DNA from: Pascua guehoae
Taxonomy: Eukaryota; Basidiomycota; Tremellomycetes; Trichosporonales; Trichosporonaceae
DNA: 64,000 bases
Direction: 5' to 3'
NCBI GenBank assembly: GCA_001600415.1
Contig: BCJX01000003.1
Span: 1,046,809-1,110,808 of the forward strand
Shown: piece after piece, positions 1-10,413 of the stretch
Numbering within the stretch: position 1 is the stretch's first letter
How the letters are laid out: each line of letters starts with the position of its first letter
Notes under the pieces: generated by a model
The model's database searches: none
The model's input: only the letters and a program-made list of their open reading frames with translations
What the model was told of the DNA's origin: nothing
Made by a program: the position numbers and the translations under genes

Positions 1-2
1 AC

Positions 3-1328
3 AAGTTCCGGCAGGTGACGTCTGCAGCCAACTTGACAGCCGAGCCGCGGTCCATGACGACGACTCCGGGGTCGTCTGCACTGCATACACCTCACCACTC
101 TTCGACAGACATTCCAGGATTCGTGATGAGTAAAGCCTCGGGCAAATCCGCAGCGGCACGGGTCGGCCAGGACGACTCGCGCCGCAACTCTGAATCGAGC
201 GATGTGACGACAACTACTAGTGGCTCCGACTCGGATGGCACTAGCCGCGCCCCCAGTCGAGTCGGCAGCGCCTTACCCAGCCGTGCCAACACTGCGCCCA
301 ACAGCGGCACCAGCACTCCTCTTCGGCTACTGGGCCTGAAGCGCGACACAACTGGCATCTCTGTCCGTGGCGTGGCGCCGTCATGGGGTGCCCTACCCAT
401 TGTCGCCGAGCGAGTCTCAATCCACGGCAAGATCTCTCCCTTTGAGCCCATTTCAGAAGTGCCTGCATTGAACCCGATCCTCGCGCCCCTTGTAGGCAGG
501 GTCCGCGCCGAAGGACCGCTCAAGACGTGGCTCGTGAGGCGCGCAGAGTGGGACAAGAAGTTTGCAAAGGACCTGAAACACTGGCGCGACGTACGCACCG
601 CCGACCGCGAGACGGCACAAGCGACCGGCTTCCTCACAAAGACACTACAAGGAGAGCAACCACCATTGTGCGCGCTCGCGGGCCTCTCGGACCCAGACAT
701 GGCGCGCAAGGTCGGCCGCAGCGTCGACGAGCCGACGACCAAGACGAGCGTGCCCGTCCTCATCTGGATGAAGATGGGCGAGAGCGCCGATGCCAAACAC
801 GAGGAAGGAGGAAACAAGAGCCCGCGCAAGCTTGGTGTCATGCTCGATCGTGTGCTCACGCGCGAAAAGAGCCGCGATGGGGACAAGAGTCCCCGGGAGG
901 GCAAGAGGTCGCGGTCGTTGTCCCGGTCGTTTTCGCGGCCGCGGTCGCGCTCACTGTCCCGGAGGCGAGCGAGCGATGCGGCCAAGGAGAAGAGGGAAGC
1001 TAGTGATGCCGCCAAGGAGAAGGGGGAGGCCGCAAATGTGGCCAAGGAGAAGGAGCCTGGCGATGCAGCCAAGGCGAAGGGGGAGGCAAGGGACGTGGTG
1101 AAGGAGAAGGCAACCAGTGATGCCGTCAAGGTGGAGGCTGGGGACGTGGCCAAGGAGAAGGAGACCATCGACACGGCCAAAGCCAAGGGGGAGATCGGAG
1201 ACGTGGTCGAGGACAAGGCAGAGGCCGGCGATGCCGCCAAGGAGAAGACCTCTGCGAGCCCACGTCCACCTGCTGTGCAGGATGAGAAGGACGTTGTGGG
1301 CACGGCAAACGGAGAGAACGCCAGCTAG
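3..1328 (+). CDS. C-terminal part of a low-complexity protein with RS-rich and LEA-like repeats (5' end outside window)
   Basis: The frame is open to the left edge, and the first in-window codon that could start it is a GTG, so the gene probably begins upstream; a 3' splice site (CAG at 12-14) is another possibility. The first 130 residues are Ser/Thr-rich and look disordered. A more ordered block follows (about residues 130-260), with a Trp/Lys-rich stretch around RRAEWDKKFAKDLKHW. The C-terminal third has an Arg/Ser tract (SRSLSRSFSRPRSRSLSRRR) and then about ten imperfect 9-11-residue repeats of the type DAAKEKGEA, which resemble the amphipathic repeats of group 3 LEA proteins. I do not recognise the family; the repeats may simply be a charged helical tail. 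The antisense frame is also open but is a mirror of this repeat. Confidence 0.6.
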   Translation, partial: KFRQVTSAANLTAEPRSMTTTPGSSALHTPHHSSTDIPGFVMSKASGKSAAARVGQDDSRRNSESSDVTTTTSGSDSDGTSRAPSRVGSALPSRANTAPNSGTSTPLRLLGLKRDTTGISVRGVAPSWGALPIVAERVSIHGKISPFEPISEVPALNPILAPLVGRVRAEGPLKTWLVRRAEWDKKFAKDLKHWRDVRTADRETAQATGFLTKTLQGEQPPLCALAGLSDPDMARKVGRSVDEPTTKTSVPVLIWMKMGESADAKHEEGGNKSPRKLGVMLDRVLTREKSRDGDKSPREGKRSRSLSRSFSRPRSRSLSRRRASDAAKEKREASDAAKEKGEAANVAKEKEPGDAAKAKGEARDVVKEKATSDAVKVEAGDVAKEKETIDTAKAKGEIGDVVEDKAEAGDAAKEKTSASPRPPAVQDEKDVVGTANGENAS

Positions 1329-2166
1329 ATCACATACACGGTGCCGAACTGTGCCTCTACATGCTGTGTATGGGGGATGCATAGTGTTTGCTCGTCAACG
1401 CTGGCTGATAGACTTGTCGGTGCCTCTGACCTCTATATTGAGGCTCTCCTTACCCGTGCGCACGCGCACACCATCAGCCTCCTCGAGAGCAGTGGCCGCT
1501 TCCTCGATCGCACGAATGTCCCACCTTGGGTCCGCAGTGACCTGCAAGGCCAGGACATTTACTAGCTCCAAGTCGAGGAGCTCGGACAAGACATTCTCCG
1601 CGAGCTGCACACCCGCTTGTCTGAAATGCAAGCTACATTTGGCTGTGAAGTGATGAACAGCGGCCGAGGGCAGCAAGGGGGGGCAGTGACATGGCCACGC
1701 TGAGGTGGGTATATTGGTTAACCATACGGAAGAACGAACGTGGGCGGTGCGGCTGACGGTTTAGAGGTGCGGCCGAAGGCACCTTTCCGTTCAAGAGACA
1801 GGAAACCAGCTGACCAAGAGATGTGGAACTTACGAGAATGGCCAGAATGGGGGTGTCACCAAAATTACAGCCGGTCAAGAGGTGTCACCAAAGTTCTCCA
1901 GCCGGTCAAGAAAGCAACCGACACGATTACCAAGCGTTGTGCGCTGCTGCGGCCGGCGCGTAACCTAAACAGCCGAGGGCGGAGATCTGGCTCACAAGTG
2001 TGAGTGCTTGGGGGGTGACTCTAGGACCCCAACGAAGAGTACAATACATACATGTGCAAGCTTGTGGTTTGCGCGAGATGCTGAACGGTCTGTTGTAACT
2101 GAGAGTGGTACCGTGGTGCGGGCTACATGACAAAAATTGCATAAAAACAAGGATCATAACATTTAT
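1329..2166. other. Intergenic, with one possible minus-strand C-terminal exon
   Basis: This lies between the end of the first gene and the convergent hydroxylase. The minus strand at 1395-1620 encodes a well-composed acidic helix-rich stretch (LAENVLSELLDLELVNVLAL, then WDIRAIEEAATALEEADGV) that could be the last exon of a small gene. No in-frame ATG or clear first exon was found, so I do not call it a gene. Confidence 0.3.
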
Positions 2167-3273
2167 TTAAAAGATTGGCATCCTTGCCTGATTTTTGTAG
2201 TCAATGTTCTCATCGTACGTCTCGATGCGCTTGCGGGTGGTGCCAAAGAGCGTGTCCCAGACGCGGGTCTGCTTGCCGTAGTTGAACGACTTGCGGTAGC
2301 CCATGCGGTGGTGAATGTCGTGGTCCTCGAGTGCGAGTTCGAGGTCGAGGAAGTTGAGGGCCCAGTGGAGGGTGGATGCGGCCGTGAGGTGGACGCGGAG
2401 ACCCGAGTGGCCCATGACTTCGGTAAAGACGATAAACTGCTGGCACATGTACCAGTCGTAAAAGCCGAGCTTGAAGCCGAGGAGGTACATGGTGCCGTAG
2501 GTGAGGAGGGGGATGCCGACCATGTCAAAGAACTCCTGGGCGTCGTCGGCGTAGGCGGTGAGGGTGCAGTTGGGGTGCTTTGTGAGATGGTGGGTGCGGT
2601 GGTACTGCCAGAGGCCGTTGACGTCGTGCATGAGGCGGTGGTAGAGGTAGAACCAGCCGTCGAGGACGACGCCGTAGATGCCAATGGCAAAGTACGTGTT
2701 GACCCACCACCACGGGTTGGTAAAGACGTCGAGGGGCGAGACGGTGCGGTCGTACGAAAGGAAGGCCATGAGGGAGAGGCGGCCACCAATGGTCTTGATG
2801 AGCGACCAAAAGACGCGGCCGACACCGACGTCGGGGATGCCGTCGCGCACGTGCTTGTCGCCGTCGAGGTAGCCGTAGATGTAGCCGATGCGGCGGATCA
2901 GGCGCACCTCGTGCACAAGGACGCCAATGTACACCTGCGTGTAGAGGAGGACCACGCCGACGGGGTGCATCGAGTCGAAAAAGTACGTGTACGCCTGCTG
3001 TATCGCATAGGGGATCCACGCAAACGCGAGGATGAACAGGTGCTGCGACCATTGAGGCAAGTGTGGCACCGGAGCACTCTTGGGGAACACGGGCGCAGGC
3101 CGGTTTTCCTCGAGCGGGTACACGTCGAGATAGTGCACGAGCCAGTGGTAGCCGTTCCACAGCTTGCGGTCCCAGGTGGGCCATGTCGACTTCATAGAGT
3201 CCTTGTTGAGCGGCGTCGGCCCGTTGGCCGCCGCCTTTGTCGTCGTCGTCGTCGTCGTCGTCGTGGCGGACAT
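2167..3273 (-). CDS. Fatty-acid hydroxylase / sterol desaturase superfamily membrane enzyme
   Basis: Single-exon gene of 368 aa. The start is the ATG at 3273 (MSATTTT); the frame extends 14 codons upstream, but that ATG is less likely. The N-terminus has a poly-Thr run encoded by ACG repeats. Several hydrophobic segments surround the di-iron histidine motifs of the superfamily: HRLMH (about 212-216), HRTHH (225-229), GHSGLRVH (288-295) and HDIHH (318-322). The spacing is that of integral-membrane enzymes of the ERG3/ERG25/fatty-acid-hydroxylase group (known family knowledge), which act in the endoplasmic reticulum with O2 and an electron donor. I cannot say whether the substrate is a sterol, a fatty acid or a sphingolipid. 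ERG7 and an SDR lie within 6 kb, which favours a sterol-type substrate (inference). A TATA element lies about 70 bp upstream. Confidence 0.9.
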   Translation of the reverse strand: MSATTTTTTTTTKAAANGPTPLNKDSMKSTWPTWDRKLWNGYHWLVHYLDVYPLEENRPAPVFPKSAPVPHLPQWSQHLFILAFAWIPYAIQQAYTYFFDSMHPVGVVLLYTQVYIGVLVHEVRLIRRIGYIYGYLDGDKHVRDGIPDVGVGRVFWSLIKTIGGRLSLMAFLSYDRTVSPLDVFTNPWWWVNTYFAIGIYGVVLDGWFYLYHRLMHDVNGLWQYHRTHHLTKHPNCTLTAYADDAQEFFDMVGIPLLTYGTMYLLGFKLGFYDWYMCQQFIVFTEVMGHSGLRVHLTAASTLHWALNFLDLELALEDHDIHHRMGYRKSFNYGKQTRVWDTLFGTTRKRIETYDENIDYKNQARMPIF

Positions 3274-3341
3274 GGTGAGCAAAGTGAGAGAGAAAAAGAA
3301 CCGATGAGAAACCAAGCCCCAGACATGGTCCCTACCGGGTC

Positions 3342-3349
3342 ATATATAT
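3342..3349 (-). promoter_or_regulatory. TATA-like element of the hydroxylase gene
   Basis: The plus strand reads ATATATAT (TATATAT on both strands), about 70 bp upstream of the ATG at 3273. Position and sequence fit a TATA box; this is inferred from sequence only. Confidence 0.5.
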
Positions 3350-4558
3350 CTTGTCCCTCTTCCTCGTCGCCACTACCACTACCTAACACCACCATGAGCG
3401 CAACAGCATAGTTCCACGCCCCTTAGTGCTTGGCATCATGGGGGGTCATGGGTTGCCCCGCATCGGGATTTAGCACAAAATGCTTAGTGCTTTCGGCCGT
3501 GGGTTACCCCGCATCGTGGGCGGGACGGTTACGTCTTCGACCCGGATTGAGAACTATTATATTCTCTCATCATTGCAGACATTGCACGCCATGCACGCCA
3601 TGGGACTTTGAGCCCATGCCATGTGTTAGTAGTTGGTTAGTGGCTGGGGCCGTGGGCTGCCCCGCATCATGGGCACATGACACTTGGCATGTCGCTGGAA
3701 CGGGCCTAGTCGCTGCGCATGGTCGGGGGTCGGCTCTGCTGCGCGCTGTGCGCTGTGCGCTGTGGCTAGTGGCTGAAAAAGTAGTCTGGCGGCGAGGACC
3801 GGCAAACCGTCATGAACGTTCCTTGGAATTTGTGTTTGTGTCACTACCGTTTGTGTCTAGTTGGCCGTGGTCGTACACACTAGCGCCAAAGTGGAGCAGC
3901 TAGCCCATACGCTCTAGCTCGTCGGCATCCATCTATAGCCGGTGGCCATGACATGTACCGCAGCCGTACAGCTGGACAAGTGGACGAATTGGCCAAGTGG
4001 AAAAGTGGAAACGTGGACGTGGACAAGTGGACAAAGTAGAGGTGTTGTGTCAGCTTGGATCCATTTCATTAAGATCTTTGACCTACCATGAGCTCTCCAT
4101 GTGTCGCCGCGTCGCCGTTTAAAGACCCTCGTGCCGCTTGGCGCGCTCGGGCCCATTCTCCAAGGCCAATGCCAAGTGCCCCCCCCGGGTGTCGCGGCGC
4201 GCCGCTCAACTATGGTTGTGGGGCAGATTGGTACTGGGGGTTTGAACTTACTGTACCAGGCACCTTTGCACCTCCATAACAAGAGAGTAGTCGAGCCCGA
4301 AAGCGTAACAAAGTGTAAGAGGAGACCCCGGTTACTCCGGCAAAAACGGAAAACTAGTCGTAGACGAGTGTGTGTCGGTCTTTTGTTATCGCCATGGATC
4401 CATCCACATTCCCCACGCCCCCGTGCCTGATGCGTCGGTTAGTACTTAACCTCCCCCTCCCTCCACAAGCCCCCCGATTCCTTTCTCCCATTCTTTCCAT
4501 CCTCCCCTCCCCCCCCGCCCCCCGCCCCCCGGTAACCGCCCACACCACTGCATCGACC
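3350..4558. other. Divergent intergenic region between hydroxylase and SDR
   Basis: No gene is supported here. It holds three scattered copies of a GC-rich motif (core CCCCGCATC at about 3454, 3507 and 3658), short GTGGACAA-type repeats at 3970-4036, and, just before the SDR start, a strongly pyrimidine-rich 5' leader (4450-4535). Confidence 0.6.
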
Positions 4559-5638
4559 ATGAACGCTCTGTACATCATCTCCGACTCGCCCATTAGCAAG
4601 GCCGTGTCGTTCCTTGCACGCAAGGTCGTACTCAACCCGGTGATTACGGGCGCGCTCCTGTTGGCGCTGAGCCAGGACGCTACGCGCGAGCACATTCTCG
4701 ACCTGATCCGCCGTGCCGATATCGACGAGGCGCTCGCCAAGAAGGCGCTCGAGATCCTGCTCGGCCTGGGCGTTGTGCGCTACCTGAACAACAAGTTTGG
4801 CGAGGTGGCACACAACTCGTACCGCCTGGGCGGGGCTCCGGGCTGGAACTGGCCTGCCGAGGTTGCCGTCGTGACGGGTGGATCGAGCGGTATCGGCCTT
4901 GGCATTGTGGAACGGTTTGCGGCAAAGTCGATCAAGGTGGCCGTGCTCGATGTGCAGGACCTGCCCAAGCAGCTCGCGAGCAACCCCTACGTGTCGTTTT
5001 ACAAGTGCGACGTGACAAAGCCCGAGTCTGTCGCCAAGGCCGCCGACGCGGTCCGCCGCGACCTCGGCGACCCGTCCATTCTCGTCAACAATGCGGGCAT
5101 TACGCGCCCCGCGTCGATTCTCGACATTTCGCACGACTTTCTCGAAAAAATCTTTGCAGTCAACACCATTTCGCACTGGACCACCGTGAAACAGTTTGCC
5201 CCCGCCATGATCAAGGCCAACAAGGGCCACATTGTCACCGTCGCCAGTGTCGCGTCCTTTGTCGCCCTCCCCGGCGGCGCAGACTATTCGTCTACAAAGT
5301 CGTCGGCACTCGCCTTCCACGAGGCCCTCGCTGCAGAGCTCAAGGTCATCTACAAGGCCCCCGGCGTCTTGACCTCGATCATCCACCCAAACTTTGTCGC
5401 CACCCCGCTCCTCGACGGCTTCAAGGACAAGCTCGCAGAGGGCGGCGTCACCTTCTTGACCGTCGACCGCGTCGCAGACGAAATCACCGCCCAGGTCTTC
5501 AAGCGCAAGGGCGCCCAGGTCATCATTCCCGGCTTCTCGGCAGGCCTCTCGGGCATGCGCGGCTGGCCCACTTGGCTCCAGGTCGTCATCCGCGACGCAG
5601 CAGGCAGGGGCGCCTCAAAGGCTTCCATCCGCAACTAG
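4559..5638 (+). CDS. SDR16C-like short-chain dehydrogenase/reductase (retinol/17-beta-hydroxysteroid dehydrogenase type)
   Basis: Single-exon gene of 359 aa. The Rossmann-fold motifs are clear: VVTGGSSGIGLG (cofactor binding, TGxxxGIG), NNAG in the mid-domain, and the catalytic Ser with YSSTK (YxxxK). An N-terminal segment of about 90 residues contains hydrophobic stretches that could anchor the protein in the ER or lipid-droplet membrane, as in RDH10/HSD17B11 relatives. I chose MNALYIIS at 4559; an in-frame ATG at 4394 would add a Pro-rich leader, but that DNA is a pyrimidine-rich 5'UTR-like tract. Its substrate (retinoid, steroid, fatty aldehyde) cannot be read from sequence. It is divergent from the hydroxylase and convergent with ERG7. 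Confidence 0.9.
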   Translation: MNALYIISDSPISKAVSFLARKVVLNPVITGALLLALSQDATREHILDLIRRADIDEALAKKALEILLGLGVVRYLNNKFGEVAHNSYRLGGAPGWNWPAEVAVVTGGSSGIGLGIVERFAAKSIKVAVLDVQDLPKQLASNPYVSFYKCDVTKPESVAKAADAVRRDLGDPSILVNNAGITRPASILDISHDFLEKIFAVNTISHWTTVKQFAPAMIKANKGHIVTVASVASFVALPGGADYSSTKSSALAFHEALAAELKVIYKAPGVLTSIIHPNFVATPLLDGFKDKLAEGGVTFLTVDRVADEITAQVFKRKGAQVIIPGFSAGLSGMRGWPTWLQVVIRDAAGRGASKASIRN

Positions 5639-6119
5639 AATCGTCGTGTAGATATCTATCCTACTATTGTAGACCGGTCCAACCTATGTATCTGTCAATT
5701 CTCTCCCCCAAAAGCTCTGCCGTCGGCAGGTGGAGGATGGCGCTGGGCCCCAGATTCTCGAGGTTGTCGTGCAAGAGGGAGCCCCAAGCGGCTCGAGGTC
5801 AAAGCGGCATGGTTTGATTCCTAGGTTTTTCGGCGTATCTTTGACCATATTTCAAGTTTGGCTGCAACGGGGACCCGAGTTAAGCCGACACTCCATGACC
5901 TGACGGCCTCGCCCCCACACGGATAAACTCTTTGCCCGCTCGTCATCACCACGCACACCCTTTGCATCCGTGTCATTCTGGCCGTCAGGATGGGAAAGAC
6001 AAGCAGCGTCGAGGACGCCACCGAACACACACCGGACGCGCTCTCGTGCACCATTGGTCACACACTGTTCAAACATTGTTCATAACACTACATGGGAGAC
6101 GAATCCAGGAGCCGTGACT
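5639..6119. other. Convergent 3' regions of SDR and ERG7
   Basis: This DNA separates the stop codons of two convergent genes. Only short out-of-frame ORFs are present and I see no other feature. Confidence 0.6.
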
Positions 6120-8788
6120 CTAAGCCTTATCCAGAGTGGCGAGGTACTTTTCCGCCCGGCCGAGGGCCCAGATGTTGAAGATAAACTTGAAGGCCGGGTA
6201 GTCGATGGCACAGTTCTTGTTGAAGATGCCCTCTGTGTCTTCCTGGAGCCAGCTGCCGTCGCGCTGTTGGCGGGACATGATGAGAGCGCAGCCGCGGCGG
6301 ATGGCGTCGGCGTCGGGGCATTTGGCATAGATGAGCGCAAGAATCGCCCAGGCCGTCATGACAACCTGGCTCTGCTCGTGCTGCGAGTACTCCATGGTCA
6401 CGCAGCTCTGTCCGTGTCAGCCAACACGCGATTGTCTTGTTTCCCATACACCAGACTCACCAGGTACGACTCGCCCCAGCCGCCGTCGTCCATCTGCTTG
6501 CCGAGGAGGAAGTGGCATGCGCGGCGGACACGTTCCGAGTTGGCGTACGACTCGCCCGCGATCCCGAGCGACTCGAGCGCAAACATGGTCGCGTACGTAA
6601 AGCACACGCCCCAAGAGCCGTACCACGAGCCGTCGGCGCGCTGGACACCGTGGATCCACTTGATTGCCCTCTCGACGCAATTGCTAGTGTAGGTTAGCAT
6701 ATGCTACACCGGCAGAAACCCTGGTCACAGGGAGCTGAGTACTCACGCAATGTCGGCGGCACGATACTTTGGGTCGACCTTTGTAAAGTACGTGAGGGCC
6801 GAGAGGACCGAGGTCGTGCACTCGGGGTACATGTAGTCGACCATGATGTTTCCAAACACCTCTGCGGCATTGAGCCACTCCATTTTTGTGCTGCCGCGCT
6901 GGAGCTCGTAGCTCGCAAAGCCACCTGCGGGGTTCTGCATGGAGAGCATGACGTCGACGGCGTCGCGCATGCGCTCGACTGTGACGGGCTTGGGTGTCCA
7001 CTCGAGGCTCTGGAGCGCAATGACACTCTTGAGGCCCTCGGCCGTGCAGTCGGACACGGTGTAGCTCTGCTCTGGCGTCGAGAATGGCCATGCGCCCTTG
7101 GACGACTGGCGGTATCCCTCGGCGTACCACTTTGGATTCTGGCGGATCTGGGCCTTGTCAAGCCAGTCGAGTGCACCCAACATCGACTTGCGGTTCTCGG
7201 GCTCGTTGGCGAGACCCGTCTCCACCTCGGCCTGGGCGAGGAACGAAATGTCCCACAGCTGGGACCCGTTGGTGCCAGTCATGAACAGGCCGTCCTTGGC
7301 CAGCCACAAAAAGTCGTCGATACGGCCAAGGTGCAGCTTGACGGCCTCCGAGTTGCGGCCCTCGGTCGCAAACCGCGCCACCATGTTGAACGCCTTGGAC
7401 ACGGGGCCGACCGTCTGGTACCCCGTGTTCTCGTCCTCGTAGACAATCTGCTTGTACGCCGCGCGCATGCCCGCCTTGCGGATCGACGGCAGGCACGGGA
7501 TCCTGGGGATCTTTTCGTACACATTGTTCAAGACTGCGTTGAGCGCGTCAAACACTGGGTGGTGCGGCGAATACATGTCAATGTCGCTGACGTTGTTGCG
7601 CTGCGCCTTCCAGTTGATAGACTCGTACGGCTCGACGTAGAGTTCCTGCTCTGTCAGCTTGTGCCCTATGTTGATCGTGCCTACCTTGCGCAGCTCGCGC
7701 GTCAGGGGTGTGATGTCAGTGACAAACTTCATACCCCAGAGGTACGACATGGGCGTGAAGACGAGCCGGACGTGGATCCACTGGGGGGTCAGCTTCTTGT
7801 GTACTACCAGAAACGCACCCAACGCCATGGCGCAAACGGCACCCAGTCCGGGAGGCACCTGCGGTCAGCGATGGAGTCGTCTTCGACTTGCTTGCCCATA
7901 CACACCAGAGCTCTGGAGGTGTGGCATTGGTGCCGTCCCATTCATAAGCGCCGAGGATGGACAACCAGAACTTGCCCCAAGAAGGGATACACGTCGCGCC
8001 GCCTGTTTGTCAGCACCACTCTAGATCGTGTACGGGGTACTCACCCATCTTGTGGATGAGCGCGCGGATCTGGGTCATTGGGCCCTCATCCGGTCCCATC
8101 CCGAGCATGCGAAGCGTGACATAGTTCATGACCGTGCCGAAGACGGTGGGCGGGGCCGCCGTGTGCCTTTGAGGTTAGCTCTGGAGATGTCTCCCTTTAC
8201 ATCGTCCCATTGTCGCATCGTCCCAGATGCCAAGCACTAGCGCATATCAACTCACAGTCCCCACCCGCCCTCGGGCCGCAACTTGTTCAAGAGGTACCGC
8301 TTCAGCTCGTCCTTTTTGGGCTGCGACAGCTCGACGCCGCAGACCTGGAGCGCAATGATGAGCCCCGGAGTGAGGAACAGCGGTCCTAGGAGTGTCAGTT
8401 GCGTCCTCCCTCCTCTCGTGTCCTTGTTACGCACCGCCATACTCGGTCGCCCAGTGGCCGTCCTCGCTCTGCAGCTCGCTGTAGAATCGCAAACCCTTGC
8501 GCGCCGCCTCCATCGGTGTCGTCGCGTCAGGCTGGTCCGGGAGTCCCTGTCCGTCAGTCCCAACCTCCTAAGAAACAACACCGCACACGGCTGGGCTACA
8601 CTCACCGTCGGCTCGCCCATCGAGTACTTGTCCACCGCAGTCTGCGGCCACGCGTCCCTCGCCGGTCCGGGGGGCAGGAAGACCCACTTGTGCTGGCCGT
8701 GCGAGTCCTCGCCGACCTTGAGGCGCCAGCCCGCCGGGTCGGTGCGGATCCCGGCCGCGTACTTGTGTGCTTCTGAGAGCGCCGTCAT
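6120..8788 (-). CDS. ERG7: Lanosterol synthase (2,3-oxidosqualene cyclase), 9 exons
   Basis: Exons on the minus strand: 8606-8788, 8435-8546, 8256-8385, 8045-8166, 7906-8002, 7819-7858, 6747-7780, 6461-6683, 6120-6407. All junctions keep phase and give 742 aa, close to the usual 730-760. The catalytic VSDCTAEG motif is present (Asp about 472), whose Asp protonates the epoxide. Family landmarks are in order: [36 protein letters not shown] spanning a junction, [14 protein letters not shown] and SCVT, plus QW-type repeats such as DGSW and NPAGGF. The enzyme cyclises oxidosqualene to lanosterol in the ER or lipid droplets, the first sterol-forming step. A possible sterol-response-like site lies upstream. 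Identity is very secure; exon 6 is only 40 nt. Confidence 0.96.
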
Positions 8789-9601
8789 GGTTGATGGAGC
8801 GGGTGCAGGTGTGGGCAGTGTGGTGGGGACGCAACAGCGAGAGCAAAGACGGTTTTAAAGTGACTTTCTCAGCAGCAGAGTAGTGGCGCGCGTTAGTGCT
8901 CGTGCCATGTTGTCAGTTACCCCGCACTCGTCCCATCACCCAAAAATGCGGGGTAAGGCACCAAAAAGACGACGCGTTCCACGTGGACCGGCCCCCGGTA
9001 CAACCGAAGGGAGCGTGGCGCTTTGGGTCAAGCGAGAAGGCTATGGACCGTCCAGTTGCATCTCTGTCTTTGCAGTGGTGCTGCATCGTAAGACCAGTAC
9101 AAACAACTGCATAGCCTGTGCAGGCTCGGAACGGTACCCTCCAAAGAACCTACTTTCCGACCCATGTGGCGTCTTGGACCCATTGTCCTCATTTTTGCCT
9201 CCGCCATCGTCAATGTGGCGCCTTGATGCTTCTTCCCCATACCGCTCCTTGTCCGTTCGTGACGGAGGTAACTACAGAACAAAGGAGCTCCCAGAAATGG
9301 ACTCTTTGGAAACAAGGGCCCCAGAACCCCCCACGAAACGGCACGTGTGGCTGTGTGTGGGGAGAGGGCGAGGCAAGGCGTGTGGTGCTTGTTGGCGTGA
9401 CGCGTGCGCGTGCGTGCATCGCCACATTGCCACCGCATGTTTGTCGAGAAGCAAAGGACCCTCGATACGTTGCAGGCCACATTCCCATTGTGTTCAGCGA
9501 GCATAAAGAAGGAATCACGAGTCACACTTGTTCTTCTTTCCACACTCATCACTCACAACAACAAACTCATCCAGTCTCACCAGCAAGTCAAACCACCCAC
9601 A
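8789..9601. other. Divergent promoter region of ERG7 and the small gene at 9602
   Basis: No gene is supported. An ATCACCCAAA sequence at 8935-8944 resembles the SRE-1 core (ATCACCCCAC) about 150 bp upstream of the ERG7 ATG. Longer ORFs here are low-quality and overlap on both strands. Confidence 0.5.
8935..8944 (+). promoter_or_regulatory. Possible sterol-response-like element upstream of ERG7
   Basis: ATCACCCAAA matches 8 of 10 bases of the classical SRE-1 (ATCACCCCAC) recognised by SREBP-type factors, which regulate ergosterol genes in related fungi. A 10-bp partial match is weak evidence. Confidence 0.2.
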
Positions 9602-9915
9602 ATGCCCGAGACTGTTCCTGCTCCTGCCCCTACTCCTGCTCCTGCTCCGTCTATCCAGAACCCTTCAACCCGTCCCACTACCAAACCCAAGCCCGAAAAG
9701 CCCAAAGGATGTGCTGGTGACGGCTTGGAAATGAACAAGGGCGGTAAGTACATTGTTGTTGTTCCCCCGTTCCAACCGTGGCGCTAATAACGATCCAAGA
9801 CGCGTGCGCGCCGAGGGACTACGACGAGCCTGGAAAGTGGTACAAGTGCTACTTTTGCGAGGAACCCATATACGTCGAAGAGGCCGACCCCGACAACAGT
9901 GATATTGAAGTGTAG
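9602..9915 (+). CDS. Small Pro-rich protein with a C-terminal CxxC motif, 2 exons
   Basis: Exons 9602-9743 and 9800-9915 give 85 aa; the 56-nt intron has GTAAGT and a GCTAATAACG branch point. The N-terminal half is a Pro/Ala repeat (PAPAPTPAPAP) followed by a Lys/Pro linker. The C-terminal half is ordered-looking (DYDEPGKWYKCYFCEEPIYV) with a CYFC pair and an acidic tail. An earlier Cys (KGCAGDG) and CAP could complete a four-Cys metal site. I do not recognise the family. The splice junction restores the frame into the conserved-looking segment, which supports a real gene. A short UTR-like leader precedes the ATG. Confidence 0.65.
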
Positions 9916-10413
9916 AGATGCATGGCGGTGGAGGTAGACAGGAGGTACGGTAGAGACAGGCTGCAAGGTGCTGGAACTGTTGCCACCCTCATTGCAGGAT
10001 CAGGGTTTGGCCAGTGGACCTGGTGGCGGTCATGAGGCGCACATATGTCAGAGTCGGACTGTCAGAGGTGAATTTCATGAAGGTCGTAGCAAGAGACGGG
10101 ATGTAAGAGCCATGCGGGGGTTGGCACCGCATTGTCAGTGGCAACTTGAGCAACCAGATGCACGCCACGGCTCGAATTCATAATTGCCTGAATGAGTGAG
10201 TGTAAATACCTTAGTGAATGCCTCCATGCATGATGCCGCATCTTAACGGCCCAAGAGAGCTGTACCCCCCTTGTACTGTTGCAGCAAGTATTGCACAGAA
10301 TCAAAGTGGTATATCATCGTGCGCTCGAACAAAGTACACACAAATAATGTCCAGAAACCCCCACGTCCATATTTCGGTGCCACGGCATGAATATCCAAAT
10401 GTCCACGCCACCC
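9916..10413. other. Convergent intergenic region
   Basis: This lies between the 3' ends of two small genes. I see no coding or RNA feature. Confidence 0.5.

Noticed and set aside
92..1303. 403-aa minus ORF opposite the first gene
   Set aside because: Mirror of the Ala/Lys repeat; Ser/Leu-rich without features.
2137..3411. 424-aa plus-strand ORF opposite the hydroxylase
   Set aside because: Antisense shadow of a clear enzyme gene; Val/Asp-rich composition caused by codon bias.
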